Assembly (NCBI RefSeq): GCF_030697925.1
Contig: NZ_JAUYOJ010000226.1
Coordinates: 1 to 39,395 of the forward strand
DNA: 39,395 nucleotides
Source: Phenylobacterium sp.
GTDB lineage: Bacteria; Pseudomonadota; Alphaproteobacteria; Caulobacterales; Caulobacteraceae
Direction: 5' to 3'
Made by a program: the position numbers and the translations under genes. Positions 1-8,083 of the stretch are shown here, one piece after another. The notes beneath the pieces were generated by a model. That model was not told where the DNA came from. It made no database searches and saw only the letters and a list, made by a program, of their open reading frames with translations. The stretch's first letter is position 1; each line of letters opens with the position of its first letter.

Positions 1-83
1 CCTCGCCGCCGTCTTTTTTCATCCGAGATCAGATGGAAGGACGTCTTAAGACTTGCCACCCTAGTCGGGGCGGTTAGGGGGTC

Positions 84-190
84 AACGGTGATTCTTCGCG
101 ACTCATATCGATATTTTCGTTGACTCAAATCCAGCCCTCGCAGGGCAAGGGAATCCCAATTTCGACGCTCCGTTAACTGAGAAGATTCGC
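84..190. promoter_or_regulatory. Putative dnaA upstream control region with clustered GANTC sites
   Basis: No gene is visible in positions 1-230. Four GANTC sites, the CcrM methyltransferase target, fall within about 100 bases at 90-94, 100-104, 122-126 and 184-188, in a stretch less GC-rich than its surroundings. In Caulobacter, dnaA lies next to rpsT and its transcription responds to GANTC methylation; this is from memory. If gene order is conserved, dnaA would start left of position 1 on the minus strand. The sites are seen; their function is inferred. Confidence 0.45.
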
Positions 191-230
191 CGCAGTCGCA
201 GCACGATTAGGTGCGGCGCACAAAGAAACG

Positions 231-254
231 CCCGCGGATCGATCAACCCGCGGG
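231..254 (-). terminator. Possible intrinsic terminator after rpsT
   Basis: An inverted repeat (231-237 CCCGCGG, 248-254 CCGCGGG, 10-base loop) lies 65 bases past the rpsT stop. On the minus strand the stem is followed by a short T-rich stretch (TTTCTTT, 223-229). The T tract is weak, so this is tentative. Confidence 0.35.
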
Positions 255-318
255 TGCGTCAAAAAGACCAGTTAGATCAGGAAGATGCCGGCCAAGCTTG
301 TCGGCCGGCGCCGCAACC

Positions 319-588
319 TCAGGCGGCGGCCAGTTTCTTGAGCTGGGCGGCCAGGCGGGAGACTTTCCGCGAGCCGGTGTTCTTGTGGACGACGCCCTTG
401 GAGACGGCGCGCATCAGCTCGGACTCGGCCTCGACGAAGGCGGCCTTGGCGAGGGTGGCGTCGCCGGCGGTGACCGCTTCGTCGAACTTGCGCAGATAGG
501 TGCGCACGCGCGAACGGCGCGCCTTGTTCACTTCCGTGCGGCGTTCGATCTTGCGGACCGCTTTCTTGGACCCGGGCGTGTTGGCCAT
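319..588 (-). CDS. rpsT: 30S ribosomal protein S20
   Basis: This is the small-subunit protein S20, which binds 16S rRNA early in 30S assembly. The 89-aa product starts [17 protein letters not shown] and is rich in Lys/Arg and alanine, with the family pattern of an N-terminal basic helix, [15 protein letters not shown] in the middle and a [15 protein letters not shown] segment near the end. Length matches the family. The ATG at 588 is the natural start. A 107-base gap separates it from the upstream same-strand SGNH hydrolase gene, leaving room for its own promoter. It is the best anchor for placing the window near dnaA. Confidence 0.97.
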   Translation of the reverse strand: MANTPGSKKAVRKIERRTEVNKARRSRVRTYLRKFDEAVTAGDATLAKAAFVEAESELMRAVSKGVVHKNTGSRKVSRLAAQLKKLAAA

Positions 589-695
589 GTGTCAGCTCTC
601 AATACGTATCGCGCCCGAACGTCGAACCCGGGCGGGGAAATTGGAGGCGCGGATATACGGGACGGCGGGCCTTGGGTCAATCCGCACGGGCGGGT

Positions 696-1277
696 TTAAT
701 CGGCCAGGGTGAAGGTGATCCAGGCGGGATGGACCGAGATCAGGTCGGCCATACGCTGATAGCCGCCCGCGCCGGGATGGGCGCCGTCCCAGGCCAGGGC
801 TTCGGCCTGGAACAGGCCGTCGGCCATCAGCGGCCGCAGGACGTCGATGAAAGGGACCCTAAGCCGCGCGGCCAGGGCCTTCAGGGCGTCATTCAGGCCC
901 TCCAGCCGGGCGCAAACGCCCGGGTCGACGACAGGGGGCGGACCGACGAGCAGGACGGGGCAGAGCTCGGCCGCGTCGGTCAAGACGGCCTGGGCGTTCT
1001 TCAGGCTCTGCGCCTGGGACAGCCGCGGCCGGCCGTCCTGAAGATGACAGTCGTTGACGCCGAAGGAGAAGACGATCCGCATGGGTTCGTCGGGCGTGAT
1101 CCGGGGCAGGGCCTCCGCCCGCCAGCGCGCGGCGATGTCGTCGGAGGTCTCGCGGCGGACGCCCAGGTTATAGAGCGTCACCGCGCGGCGGCCGGCCAGG
1201 GCCCGGCCGATCCAGCCCAGATGGTCGGGATCCCCGGCGCCGGCGACCATCGAGTCGCCGAAGGCGATCAGCCGCAC
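696..1277 (-). CDS. SGNH/GDSL-family hydrolase
   Basis: The product (193 aa) is a small SGNH-type esterase/lipase. The N-terminal GDS motif at residues 7-9 (FGDSMVAG) supplies the nucleophile serine; FGVND near residue 75 is the block III Gly-Asn-Asp, and DGAHPGAGGY near the C terminus gives the catalytic Asp and His. There is no signal peptide, so it is probably cytoplasmic. The start is GTG at 1277, four bases after the enoyl-CoA hydratase stop, which points to co-transcription with that gene. The substrate cannot be told from sequence; G-D-S-L lipase-like or acyl-CoA thioesterase-like activity are both possible. Confidence 0.85.
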   Translation of the reverse strand: MRLIAFGDSMVAGAGDPDHLGWIGRALAGRRAVTLYNLGVRRETSDDIAARWRAEALPRITPDEPMRIVFSFGVNDCHLQDGRPRLSQAQSLKNAQAVLTDAAELCPVLLVGPPPVVDPGVCARLEGLNDALKALAARLRVPFIDVLRPLMADGLFQAEALAWDGAHPGAGGYQRMADLISVHPAWITFTLAD

Positions 1278-1281
1278 GAAG

Positions 1282-2058
1282 CTATTGGCCCTTGAAGGCG
1301 GGCTTCCGCTTCTCGACGAAGGCGGCCATGCCCTCCTTCTGGTCGTCGAAGGCGAACAGCGAGTGGAACAGACGCCGCTCCAGCGAGACCCCGGCCGACA
1401 GGGTGGTCTCGTAGGCCGCTTCGACCAGCTCCTTGTTCATCATCACCGCCAGTGGCGACTGGGCGGCGATCTTGGTCGCCGCGGCCATGGCCTCGCCGAT
1501 CAGCTTGTCGGCCTCGACGACGCGCGAGACCAGGCCCGCGCGCTCGGCCTCGGCCGCGTCCATCATCCGGGCGGTGAGGATCATGTCCATGGCCTTGGAC
1601 TTGCCCACGAAGCGGGTCAGCCGCTGGGTGCCGCCGATGCCGGGGGCGACGCCGAGATTGATCTCAGGCTGGCCGAACTTGGCGGTGTCGGCGGCGATGA
1701 TGAAGTCGCAGAGCATGGCCAGCTCGCAGCCGCCGCCGAGCGCATAGCCCGCCACCGCGGCGATGATCGGCTTGCGGAACTGCTCGATGCGCCGGGCGCT
1801 GGCCCCGAAGAAGTCCTGTTTGAACATCTCGGCATAGGACTTGTCGGACATCTCCTTGATGTCGGCGCCGGCCGCGAAGGCCCGCTCCGAGCCGGTCAGC
1901 ACCAGGCAGCGCACGCCGTCATCGGCCTCGGCGGCGTCCAGGGCGGCGCAGAGCTCAGCGAGCAGCTGGCTGTTCAGCGCGTTCAGCGCCTCCGGCCGGT
2001 TCAGCTTGATCAGGGTGACGGCGTCATGCGCCTCGACGATCAGGGTCTCGTAGCTCAT
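1282..2058 (-). CDS. Enoyl-CoA hydratase (crotonase family)
   Basis: A 258-aa crotonase-fold enzyme expected to add water to trans-2-enoyl-CoA in fatty-acid beta-oxidation. The oxyanion-hole segment AAGADIKEM (62-70) and the [13 protein letters not shown] block (104-116) are clear. Glutamates 112 and 132 (PEINLGV) occupy the two catalytic positions of true hydratases, and GIGGTQRL follows. Length is typical. It is 33 bases downstream of the TraB/GumN gene and 4 bases before the SGNH hydrolase gene, so the minus-strand genes from mutM to here probably form one transcript. Similar sequences carry names such as paaF or fadB1; I do not assign a symbol. Confidence 0.93.
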   Translation of the reverse strand: MSYETLIVEAHDAVTLIKLNRPEALNALNSQLLAELCAALDAAEADDGVRCLVLTGSERAFAAGADIKEMSDKSYAEMFKQDFFGASARRIEQFRKPIIAAVAGYALGGGCELAMLCDFIIAADTAKFGQPEINLGVAPGIGGTQRLTRFVGKSKAMDMILTARMMDAAEAERAGLVSRVVEADKLIGEAMAAATKIAAQSPLAVMMNKELVEAAYETTLSAGVSLERRLFHSLFAFDDQKEGMAAFVEKRKPAFKGQ

Positions 2059-2091
2059 GCCGGCCTCGCGCGGTTGTCCTTAGACTGGCCT

Positions 2092-2961
2092 CTAAGGCCC
2101 CTCGACCGAATAGCCAAGCGCCCGCAGCCGCGCGGGCAGGCCATCGTCGCCCACCAGGTGCCCGACCCCCACCACCACCACCGTCCGCCCCTGGCCCGCC
2201 AGACGCGTACGCAGGGCCGCCAGCCAGCGGGTGTTGCGGTCGGTGACCAGCCGCCCATAGAGGCCGGGGGCGGCCTCCCGCAGGGGGGCCAGGGCCTGTT
2301 CGTCGATGGCGCCCAGGTCGCCGACCATCCAGTCGGCCACCAGGGCCTCATAGGCGTCGGGATCGGTCTCCAGCTCGATCAGGCTGCGTTCCAGGGAGGC
2401 GGCCTGTTCGGTGAGCGGAGCGGAATCGAAGATTGCGATCTGCTCGTCGGGGGTCTCGAAGGCCCTGCGCTGGGCCGAGGCGGGCGCGCTGGCCGACAGG
2501 GTCTTCTCCACCCCGCCGGAGATATCCGCCCCGGCCTTGCGGAACTGGGCCCCGGCCAGCAGCACCTCGGCGAACCAGGGCTCCAGGCGATCCATCACCG
2601 CCAGGCTGACCCCCAGGCTCTCCGAGGCCTTGGCCAGCCGCTGGGCGCCATCCGGCGAGAGCAGGCTGGTGAGGGTCTTGCCGTTCGGCATCAGGCCGTG
2701 GCTGGCGGCGAGCTGGGCGGTGCGCGCCTCCGACGCCGCGTCGATCGGCAGCTCGAACCAGAGGTCGTCGGCCTTGGCGAGCGCGGCGTCCAGTTCGGCC
2801 GGCCGCCAATTGAGGTCGGGCCGCAGCACGTGGACCGAGCCGAACAGCAGCACCTCGGAATCGGCGTCGCGCACGATCCAGAACGGCGGCTTGGCCTCAG
2901 CCGGCCCGCAGACGGCGAGGGCGAGGGCGAAGAAGCCGGCGAGGAGGGCCTTTGAGCGCAT
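2092..2961 (-). CDS. TraB/GumN family protein, exported
   Basis: The family has two GxxH motifs and resembles Tiki-type metallopeptidases; bacterial members have no settled role. Both motifs are visible: FGSVHVL near residue 40 and VVVGVGHLVGDDGL near the C terminus. I start at ATG 2961, 9 bases after the mutM stop, because translation then begins MRSKALLAGFFALALAV and ends the signal peptide at AEA|K; a longer reading frame to 3042 would add an unlikely Arg/Pro-rich extension inside mutM. A cysteine lies in LAVC but the lipobox fit is poor, so signal peptidase I cleavage and a periplasmic protein are more likely. About 289 aa. Confidence 0.85.
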   Translation of the reverse strand: MRSKALLAGFFALALAVCGPAEAKPPFWIVRDADSEVLLFGSVHVLRPDLNWRPAELDAALAKADDLWFELPIDAASEARTAQLAASHGLMPNGKTLTSLLSPDGAQRLAKASESLGVSLAVMDRLEPWFAEVLLAGAQFRKAGADISGGVEKTLSASAPASAQRRAFETPDEQIAIFDSAPLTEQAASLERSLIELETDPDAYEALVADWMVGDLGAIDEQALAPLREAAPGLYGRLVTDRNTRWLAALRTRLAGQGRTVVVVGVGHLVGDDGLPARLRALGYSVEGP

Positions 2962-2969
2962 GCGGGCGA

Positions 2970-3833
2970 TCACTCTTGGCAGACAGGACAGAAGAAGGTG
3001 GAGCGGCCGGCCTGGACCTCGCGGGCGATGACGCCCTTGCATCCGTCGTTGAGGCAGGGCTGGCCCTCGCGATCATAGGCGCGGAAGCGATGCTGGAAAT
3101 AGCCCAGGGCGCCGTCGGCGGCGGCGTAGTCGCGCAGGGTGGAGCCGCCAGCGGCGATGGCCTCGTTCAGGACGTCGCGAATGATCTCGACCAGCGAGCC
3201 GAGCTTGGCCCGATTGATTCCGCCGGCCGGATTGAAGGGCGAGATGCGGGCCCGGTTGAGCGCCTCGCAGACATAGATATTGCCCAGGCCGGCGACGATC
3301 CGCTGGTCCAGTAGCAGGGTCTTGGGGCCCTGCTTGCGGCCGGCGAAGGCCCTTTCCAGCAGCTCCGCGTCGAAGCTGGGCGACAGGGGCTCGGGACCAA
3401 GCCCCGCGAACCAGGGATGGCTGTCGCGGGTGGCGGTGTCGAGCAGGGCCATGTAGCCGAAACGTCTCGGGTCGTAATAGGTGACCCGGTCGCCACCTTC
3501 AGTGTCGAACACCACATGGGCGTGCTTGGGATCGGGGTCGGCGGCGTAGTGGAATTCGCCGGGCCGCACGGCGCCTTCGGGCCGGGCGATCTCGAAGCGA
3601 CCGCTCATGCCAAGGTGCATCACCAGGGTCTCGCCCCGGTCGAGTTCGGCGATCAGGTATTTGGCGCGGCGGTCCAGGCGCTGGATGGTGGCCCCAGTCA
3701 GCCGCTGGACGAAGCCTTCGGGGAAGGGGAAGCGCAGGTCGGCGCGGCGGGCCTCCACCCGGGCCAGGCGGCGGCCCTCCAGCACCGGCTGAAGGCCGCG
3801 GCGGACGGTCTCGACCTCGGGAAGTTCGGGCAT
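2970..3833 (-). CDS. mutM: Formamidopyrimidine-DNA glycosylase (Fpg/MutM)
   Basis: A base-excision repair enzyme that removes 8-oxoguanine and formamidopyrimidines and cuts the abasic site by beta,delta-elimination. The 287-aa product starts MPELPEVETVRRGL, giving the catalytic Pro after Met removal and the following Glu; RRAKYL carries the conserved loop lysine. The C-terminal zinc finger has four cysteines in a C-x4-C ... C-x2-C arrangement (CLNDGC, CPVC), as I recall for alphaproteobacterial members. The start at 3833 is fixed by this N terminus although the frame stays open to 4019. It diverges from ubiE with 51 bases between the starts, where both promoters must lie. Confidence 0.96.
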   Translation of the reverse strand: MPELPEVETVRRGLQPVLEGRRLARVEARRADLRFPFPEGFVQRLTGATIQRLDRRAKYLIAELDRGETLVMHLGMSGRFEIARPEGAVRPGEFHYAADPDPKHAHVVFDTEGGDRVTYYDPRRFGYMALLDTATRDSHPWFAGLGPEPLSPSFDAELLERAFAGRKQGPKTLLLDQRIVAGLGNIYVCEALNRARISPFNPAGGINRAKLGSLVEIIRDVLNEAIAAGGSTLRDYAAADGALGYFQHRFRAYDREGQPCLNDGCKGVIAREVQAGRSTFFCPVCQE

Positions 3834-3884
3834 GGAACGTGGAGTGGCATGGCGTTGCGCGCGCGACAAGGCTAAGACGCCTGC

Positions 3885-4643
3885 ATGACCGGACCCGCCG
3901 CCACCTTCGGATTCCGCGACGTCGATCCCGCCGAGAAACCGCGCCTGGTGCGCGGGGTCTTCGACCGCGTCGCCAGCCGCTACGACCTGATGAACGACCT
4001 GATGAGCGGGGGCGTACACCGGCTATGGAAGGACGCCGTCGCCGCCCGGCTCAATCCGCAGCCGGGCGAGACCATCATCGACTGCGCCGGCGGCACGGGC
4101 GACATGGCCCGGCGCTTCGCGAAGATGGCCCGGCGGGCCCAGGCGCGACGCGGCGGGCCGGACGCCTCGGTCATCGTGGTCGACTATAACGCCGAGATGA
4201 TCGCCGCCGGCCGCGAGCGGGGCGGGGAGCCCGAGATCGTCTGGGCCGTGGGCGACGCCCAACGCCTGCCCCTGCCCGACGCCAGCGCCAACGCCTATGT
4301 GATCTCCTTCGGCATCCGCAACGTCACCGACATCGCCACCGCCCTGGCCGAGGCCAGGCGGGTGCTCAAACCCGGCGGGCGGTTCCTGTGCCTGGAGTTC
4401 TCGCAGCCGGCCACGCAGGCCCTGCGCCGCGCCTATGACGCCTATTCCTTCAAGGTGATCCCGCAGATCGGCCAGTGGGTGGCCAAGGACCGCGAGAGCT
4501 ACCAGTACCTGGTGGAGAGCATCCGCAGGTTCCCCGACCAGAAGACCTTCGTCGGCCTGATCGAGAAGGCCGGGTTCAGCCGCGCCGGCTACACCAACTT
4601 CACCGGCGGGGTCGCCGCTCTCCACCACGGCTGGGCGATCTAG
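3885..4643 (+). CDS. ubiE: Ubiquinone biosynthesis C-methyltransferase UbiE
   Basis: A SAM-dependent methyltransferase of ubiquinone (and where present menaquinone) synthesis. The 252-aa protein has the family signature [13 protein letters not shown] (26-38), the SAM-binding glycine loop [11 protein letters not shown] (65-75), the acidic DYNAEMI strand end, and SFGIRNVTD followed by [12 protein letters not shown]. The C terminus [14 protein letters not shown] is typical. Length fits. It is followed after 3 bases by ubiB, and the two are usually adjacent in alphaproteobacteria, consistent with one ubiquinone operon. Confidence 0.96.
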   Translation: MTGPAATFGFRDVDPAEKPRLVRGVFDRVASRYDLMNDLMSGGVHRLWKDAVAARLNPQPGETIIDCAGGTGDMARRFAKMARRAQARRGGPDASVIVVDYNAEMIAAGRERGGEPEIVWAVGDAQRLPLPDASANAYVISFGIRNVTDIATALAEARRVLKPGGRFLCLEFSQPATQALRRAYDAYSFKVIPQIGQWVAKDRESYQYLVESIRRFPDQKTFVGLIEKAGFSRAGYTNFTGGVAALHHGWAI

Positions 4644-4646
4644 CCG

Positions 4647-6155
4647 GTGGGCGGGCTGGCGGCGTTCGGGCGGCTCACGGCCGCGGGCTGGATGCTGGCG
4701 CGCAACGACGCCCTGCTGCCGCGCGAACTGGACGGCCTCTATCCCCCCGCCGTGCGGACCCTGGGCACGGCGCTCCGGCTGCTGGCCGGTCGCCAGGCCC
4801 GCGAGGGGCGGGCTGGCGAGCGGCTGGCGCGCACGCTCGAGCACCTGGGGCCGGTGGCGATCAAGCTCGGCCAGCTGCTCTCCACCCGCGCCGACATCTT
4901 CGGGATCGAATTCGCCCAGGACCTGGCGCGGCTGAAGGATGCGCTCAAGCCCTTTCCGACGGAGGCCGCCCGCCGCGAGGTGGAGCTGACCCTTGGTCGG
5001 CCAGTGGCGAGCCTGTTCGCGAGCTTCGGTGAGCCGGTGGCGGCGGCGTCGTTGGCCCAGGCGCACGAGGCCTTCCTCCTCGACGGGCGGCGCGTGGCGG
5101 TGAAGGTCCTGCGCCCGGGCATCGGCCGGCGGGTGGCGCAGGACGCCGAGGTGCTGCGCCTGGCCGCCCGGCTGGTGGAGCGCTGGTCGGTTCCCGCGCG
5201 GCGCCTGGAGCCCAAGGCCCTGGCCGCCACGGTGGTCCGCGCCACCGAGCTGGAGCTGGACCTGCGGCTGGAGGCGGCCGGCGGCGACGAGCTGGCCCAG
5301 GTCATGGCCAAGGACGGCTATATGTCCGCGCCCAAGGTGATCTGGGAGGGGGTCGGCAAGCGGGTCCTGACCCAGGAATGGGCGCCGGGGACGCCGCTGT
5401 CCGACCCCGCCGCCCTGGAGCTGGAGGGCCTCGACCGTCCGGCCCTGGCCGACAAGCTGATCCGCGCCTTCCTGGCCCAGGCCCTGGACCACGGGGTGTT
5501 CCACGCCGACCTGCATGAGGGCAACCTGTTCGTCGCCGCGCCAGCTGAGCTGACGGCGGTGGACTTCGGGATCATCGGGCGCCTCGACGCCGCTGAGCGG
5601 CGCTACCTGGCCGAAATCCTCTGGGGCTTCCTGCAGCGCGACTACGACAAGGTCGCCCAGACCCATTTCGACGCTGGCTACGTGCCGCGCGGCCACTCGG
5701 TGGCGGCCTTCGCCCAGGCCCTGCGGGCGGTGGGCGAGCCGGTGTTCGGCCGCAATGTCAGCGATGTCTCCATGAGCCGGGTCCTGACCCAGCTCTTCGA
5801 GATCACCGCCCTCTTCGACATGCGCCTGCAGCCGCAACTGGTGCTGCTGCAGAAGACCATGATGACCGTTGAGGGCGTGGCCCGCCGCATCGATCCCAAG
5901 CACGACATCTGGTCCGCCGCCGATCCGGTGGTCCGCCGCTGGATGCTGCGTGAGCTGTCGCCCGCCGCCCGCGCGAAACGCTATGCCGAGGAGGCGCTCG
6001 GCGCCCTGCGCAACCTCGCGCGCATGATCGAGGCTCCACCCCAGGCCACGGCGGTGGCGGTCGTCGACGATCGCGGCGGCTCGCCGTTCCTCTGGTTCGC
6101 GGTGGGGGCCGCGGTCTCGGGCCTGGTGTTCCTGCTGGCCGCCTGGCTCCTCTAG
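4647..6155 (+). CDS. ubiB: Ubiquinone biosynthesis protein UbiB (ABC1/ADCK atypical kinase)
   Basis: A membrane-associated atypical kinase/ATPase needed for ubiquinone synthesis. The 502-aa product carries the family KxGQ motif (KLGQ, 73-76, followed by LLSTRADIF), the alanine-rich ATP loop in AAASLAQAH, the VAVKVLRPG lysine, HADLHEGNLF near residue 285 and the metal-binding VDFGIIGRLD near 303. Two hydrophobic segments close the protein (FLWFAVGAAVSGLVFLLAAW). The start is GTG at 4647, 3 bases after ubiE. Its stop is one base from the stop of the convergent cupin gene, and accessory content begins there. Confidence 0.95.
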   Translation: MGGLAAFGRLTAAGWMLARNDALLPRELDGLYPPAVRTLGTALRLLAGRQAREGRAGERLARTLEHLGPVAIKLGQLLSTRADIFGIEFAQDLARLKDALKPFPTEAARREVELTLGRPVASLFASFGEPVAAASLAQAHEAFLLDGRRVAVKVLRPGIGRRVAQDAEVLRLAARLVERWSVPARRLEPKALAATVVRATELELDLRLEAAGGDELAQVMAKDGYMSAPKVIWEGVGKRVLTQEWAPGTPLSDPAALELEGLDRPALADKLIRAFLAQALDHGVFHADLHEGNLFVAAPAELTAVDFGIIGRLDAAERRYLAEILWGFLQRDYDKVAQTHFDAGYVPRGHSVAAFAQALRAVGEPVFGRNVSDVSMSRVLTQLFEITALFDMRLQPQLVLLQKTMMTVEGVARRIDPKHDIWSAADPVVRRWMLRELSPAARAKRYAEEALGALRNLARMIEAPPQATAVAVVDDRGGSPFLWFAVGAAVSGLVFLLAAWLL

Positions 6156-6156
6156 C

Positions 6157-6657
6157 TCAGTCCTCGATCTTCATCCGCGCGAACCACTCCGCAGCCGTGA
6201 GCTGCTCCATGCTGTCCGGGCCAAAGAGGGTCATGGTGTTGTTGCGGAAGACGGTGGTCCTGCCGATGGTCGGCATGTTGGCGACCTCCACGCGGGAGCG
6301 CTCGCCGACCGTCAGATAGACCAAGTCGACCTGCCCGGTATTGACCAGGTGGTGGACCACGCCGTCGGTCGGGAAGCCCACGAAATCGCCAGGCCCGATA
6401 TCCTGGGCGACGCCGTCCAGCACCACCTGGCCAGTTCCGGAGATCACCAGCACCAGCTCCTCCTCCATCGAGTGCGCGTGGGGGATGAAGCTTTCCTTGC
6501 CCGGCGGGATGCGGATGAGGTTGGCGCCCAGCCGGGTGAGGCCGCTCAGGTCGCCCAACCGGATCATGCTCATCTCCGAGGCTGGGTTGAACGGGTGGCG
6601 GCCGCGGAAGGCGCGGTTCCAGTCGAGGTCGGCCGATCGGATGAGGTGTTTGGTCAT
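6157..6657 (-). CDS. Cupin-domain protein
   Basis: A 166-aa single-domain cupin. The first cupin motif is seen in ESFIPHAHSMEEELVLVISG (metal-ligand-like His, His, Glu) and the second in GPGDFVGFPTDGVVHHLVN. This double-stranded beta-helix fold covers sugar isomerases, dioxygenases and sensors, so the activity is not predictable. The ATG at 6657 is preferred because a 23-codon reading frame (6725-6654) ends in an ATGA overlap with it, suggesting translational coupling. It converges on ubiB. Confidence is high for the fold, none for the substrate. Confidence 0.85.
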   Translation of the reverse strand: MTKHLIRSADLDWNRAFRGRHPFNPASEMSMIRLGDLSGLTRLGANLIRIPPGKESFIPHAHSMEEELVLVISGTGQVVLDGVAQDIGPGDFVGFPTDGVVHHLVNTGQVDLVYLTVGERSRVEVANMPTIGRTTVFRNNTMTLFGPDSMEQLTAAEWFARMKIED

Positions 6658-6725
6658 TGGGTGTCGCCGTCCTTGGGTTTGAACGCTTCGACTTCGTCGA
6701 TCGTGAGATTGACCCGGTAGTCCAT
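6654..6725 (-). CDS. 23-aa leader-like open frame overlapping the cupin start
   Basis: A short frame begins MDYRVNLTIDEVEAFKPKDG and ends with a TGA that shares bases with the ATG of the cupin gene (ATGA). Its composition looks coding. It could be a translated leader coupled to the cupin gene or the surviving tail of a larger gene. No similar peptide is known to me. Confidence 0.3.
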   Translation of the reverse strand: MDYRVNLTIDEVEAFKPKDGDTQ

Positions 6726-6791
6726 GTGCCTCCAACTCTTGTCGGGTTCCTGGTAGGAGGCTGCGATCGAGGGCGGCGTTGCCACCTAGGC

Positions 6792-7226
6792 TCAGGGGGC
6801 GTGGAGCTTGGCCGGCTTTCGACCTGGATCCAGAACTGGCGCCCCAAGCCCCTTAACGTCCGACGCATTCAAGGAAACCAGGGTAAGGCCATGAACGATG
6901 GCTGTCGCGACCAGCGCCTTGTCGGTGGGGTTGTCCTTGTTCGCCGCCAGCATCTCGCCCCAGCGCCGAGCTACGGGTTCGTCGATCGGAAGGATTCGAT
7001 CTGAATAGGCTGAAAGGATCGCCTCCACGGATGTGGCGATAGCCTCCACGGCGGGTTTCTTGTCCGCGCAGGCCCGCGCCACGCCATAGGCAAGCTCGCG
7101 CGCGGTCAGTGCGCTTATCGCGAACTCGGAATCGTTTTGGCCATCGAGCCAAGCCAACGTGTTCGCGCTCGGCTTAGGTTTCGACCTTTGGCTTACGACG
7201 TTCGTGTCGAGGAGGTATCGAATCAA
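6792..7226 (-). CDS. PIN-domain toxin (VapC-like RNase)
   Basis: The PIN domain is a Mg-dependent ribonuclease; VapC toxins cut tRNA or rRNA when the antitoxin is lost. The 144-aa protein has the acidic set expected: D7 and N9 in LLDTNV, E44 in TARELAYG, D102 in NPTDKALVATA, and the late N-x-x-D (NASDV). The start is TTG at 7226, overlapping the TGA of the upstream antitoxin gene, which implies coupled translation and low toxin output. Activity should be intact, unlike the toxin of the second copy of this module at 17819-18255. Confidence 0.85.
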   Translation of the reverse strand: MIRYLLDTNVVSQRSKPKPSANTLAWLDGQNDSEFAISALTARELAYGVARACADKKPAVEAIATSVEAILSAYSDRILPIDEPVARRWGEMLAANKDNPTDKALVATAIVHGLTLVSLNASDVKGLGAPVLDPGRKPAKLHAP

Positions 7227-7825
7227 CGGAGTTCGGCGAAATAGTCGTCGATCTCGCCGAGATCAGCTTCCCGCATTGCCTTCTTGGCCGTGATCCTTGG
7301 GTAAGGCCGACCCGGCTTGGGGTTGGCCTCCGCGTACGCCTTGGAGGCCAATAGCTGCCGATCATCCAGTGAGGGATAGTCGCCGAGAATCTCCTCCTCC
7401 GACATGGCGTCGAGGAGCGCTGCAATCCGATGCGCCTCGATGTCCGTGCCCCTGATCCGCCCAGTGGCGTCGATCATGGTTGTGAGGTCGTCGAGCTCCC
7501 TGACCTTCGCCTGAACGACCATCAGATGTCGGTGGAAGTCGTACTTGTGGTCCCCGAAGGCGACCTCTCGAACCCTCGAGCCGCGGACCACCACGGCGCC
7601 CAGGGCCTCGTAGAGCTCCGCTTGCGACTTCGCCGTATAGTCAGCTTTCAGTTCGTTGTAGGCATGGAGGAACACGAGATCAAAGAAGTGGAACTGCCGA
7701 ATTCGGCGGCCACCGCGGTTCACCATCTTCGGCTTCACCGGCGCTCGCTCAACGACCTTTTTGAATGCGCGCAGGCGCTCACCCATCACGTATGCGGCCT
7801 GAGCGGTTGTGAACGTATCGGTCAC
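7223..7825 (-). CDS. DUF433-type antitoxin with N-terminal DNA-binding-like domain
   Basis: The partner of the PIN toxin. The N-terminal half resembles a MerR/HTH-like domain (TTAQAAYVMGERLRAFKK); the C-terminal half shows the DUF433 pattern with EEILGDYPSLDDRQLLASK and AYAEANPKPGRPYP, a fold found in many VapB-like antitoxins. I choose the GTG at 7825, which has a GAGG element 5 bases upstream; a TTG at 7846 is also in frame. About 200 aa. The gene overlaps the toxin start by 4 bases. It shares architecture and C-terminal motifs with the protein at 17106-17822, so the window holds two modules of one family. It probably represses its own operon. Confidence 0.75.
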   Translation of the reverse strand: MTDTFTTAQAAYVMGERLRAFKKVVERAPVKPKMVNRGGRRIRQFHFFDLVFLHAYNELKADYTAKSQAELYEALGAVVVRGSRVREVAFGDHKYDFHRHLMVVQAKVRELDDLTTMIDATGRIRGTDIEAHRIAALLDAMSEEEILGDYPSLDDRQLLASKAYAEANPKPGRPYPRITAKKAMREADLGEIDDYFAELR

Positions 7826-8083
7826 GGGCGCCTCAATTCGACCCAAAGTTAGGGCCGAATTGCGCGCCGTTCAAGGTTATTGCGGCCCTATGGCGCAAAC
7901 ACATCCAAGCTGGCGTCCCCGTCGGTCTTGTTGGGTCGTCGATCAATAGGGGCTTTCAGCCTGCTCAGGCGCCAGTTGAAGGACCGCTCGGCCAACGTCG
8001 CCCAGTGTTGCTCCCAGGGAATGGCCCGAACCCCTCGGGGTCTCTGGTTGCTCAATGTCGGAGGGGATTGGGGTCCTGGGCCG

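Noticed and set aside
1285..2955. Long plus-strand open frame opposite the enoyl-CoA hydratase and TraB genes
   Set aside because: It is antisense to well-supported genes; its Gly/Arg/Gln-rich translation is a typical high-GC shadow.
4023..5903. 626-codon minus-strand frame opposite ubiE and ubiB
   Set aside because: It lies across two certain genes on the other strand and its composition (His/Gln/Gly/Arg) is that of a shadow frame.
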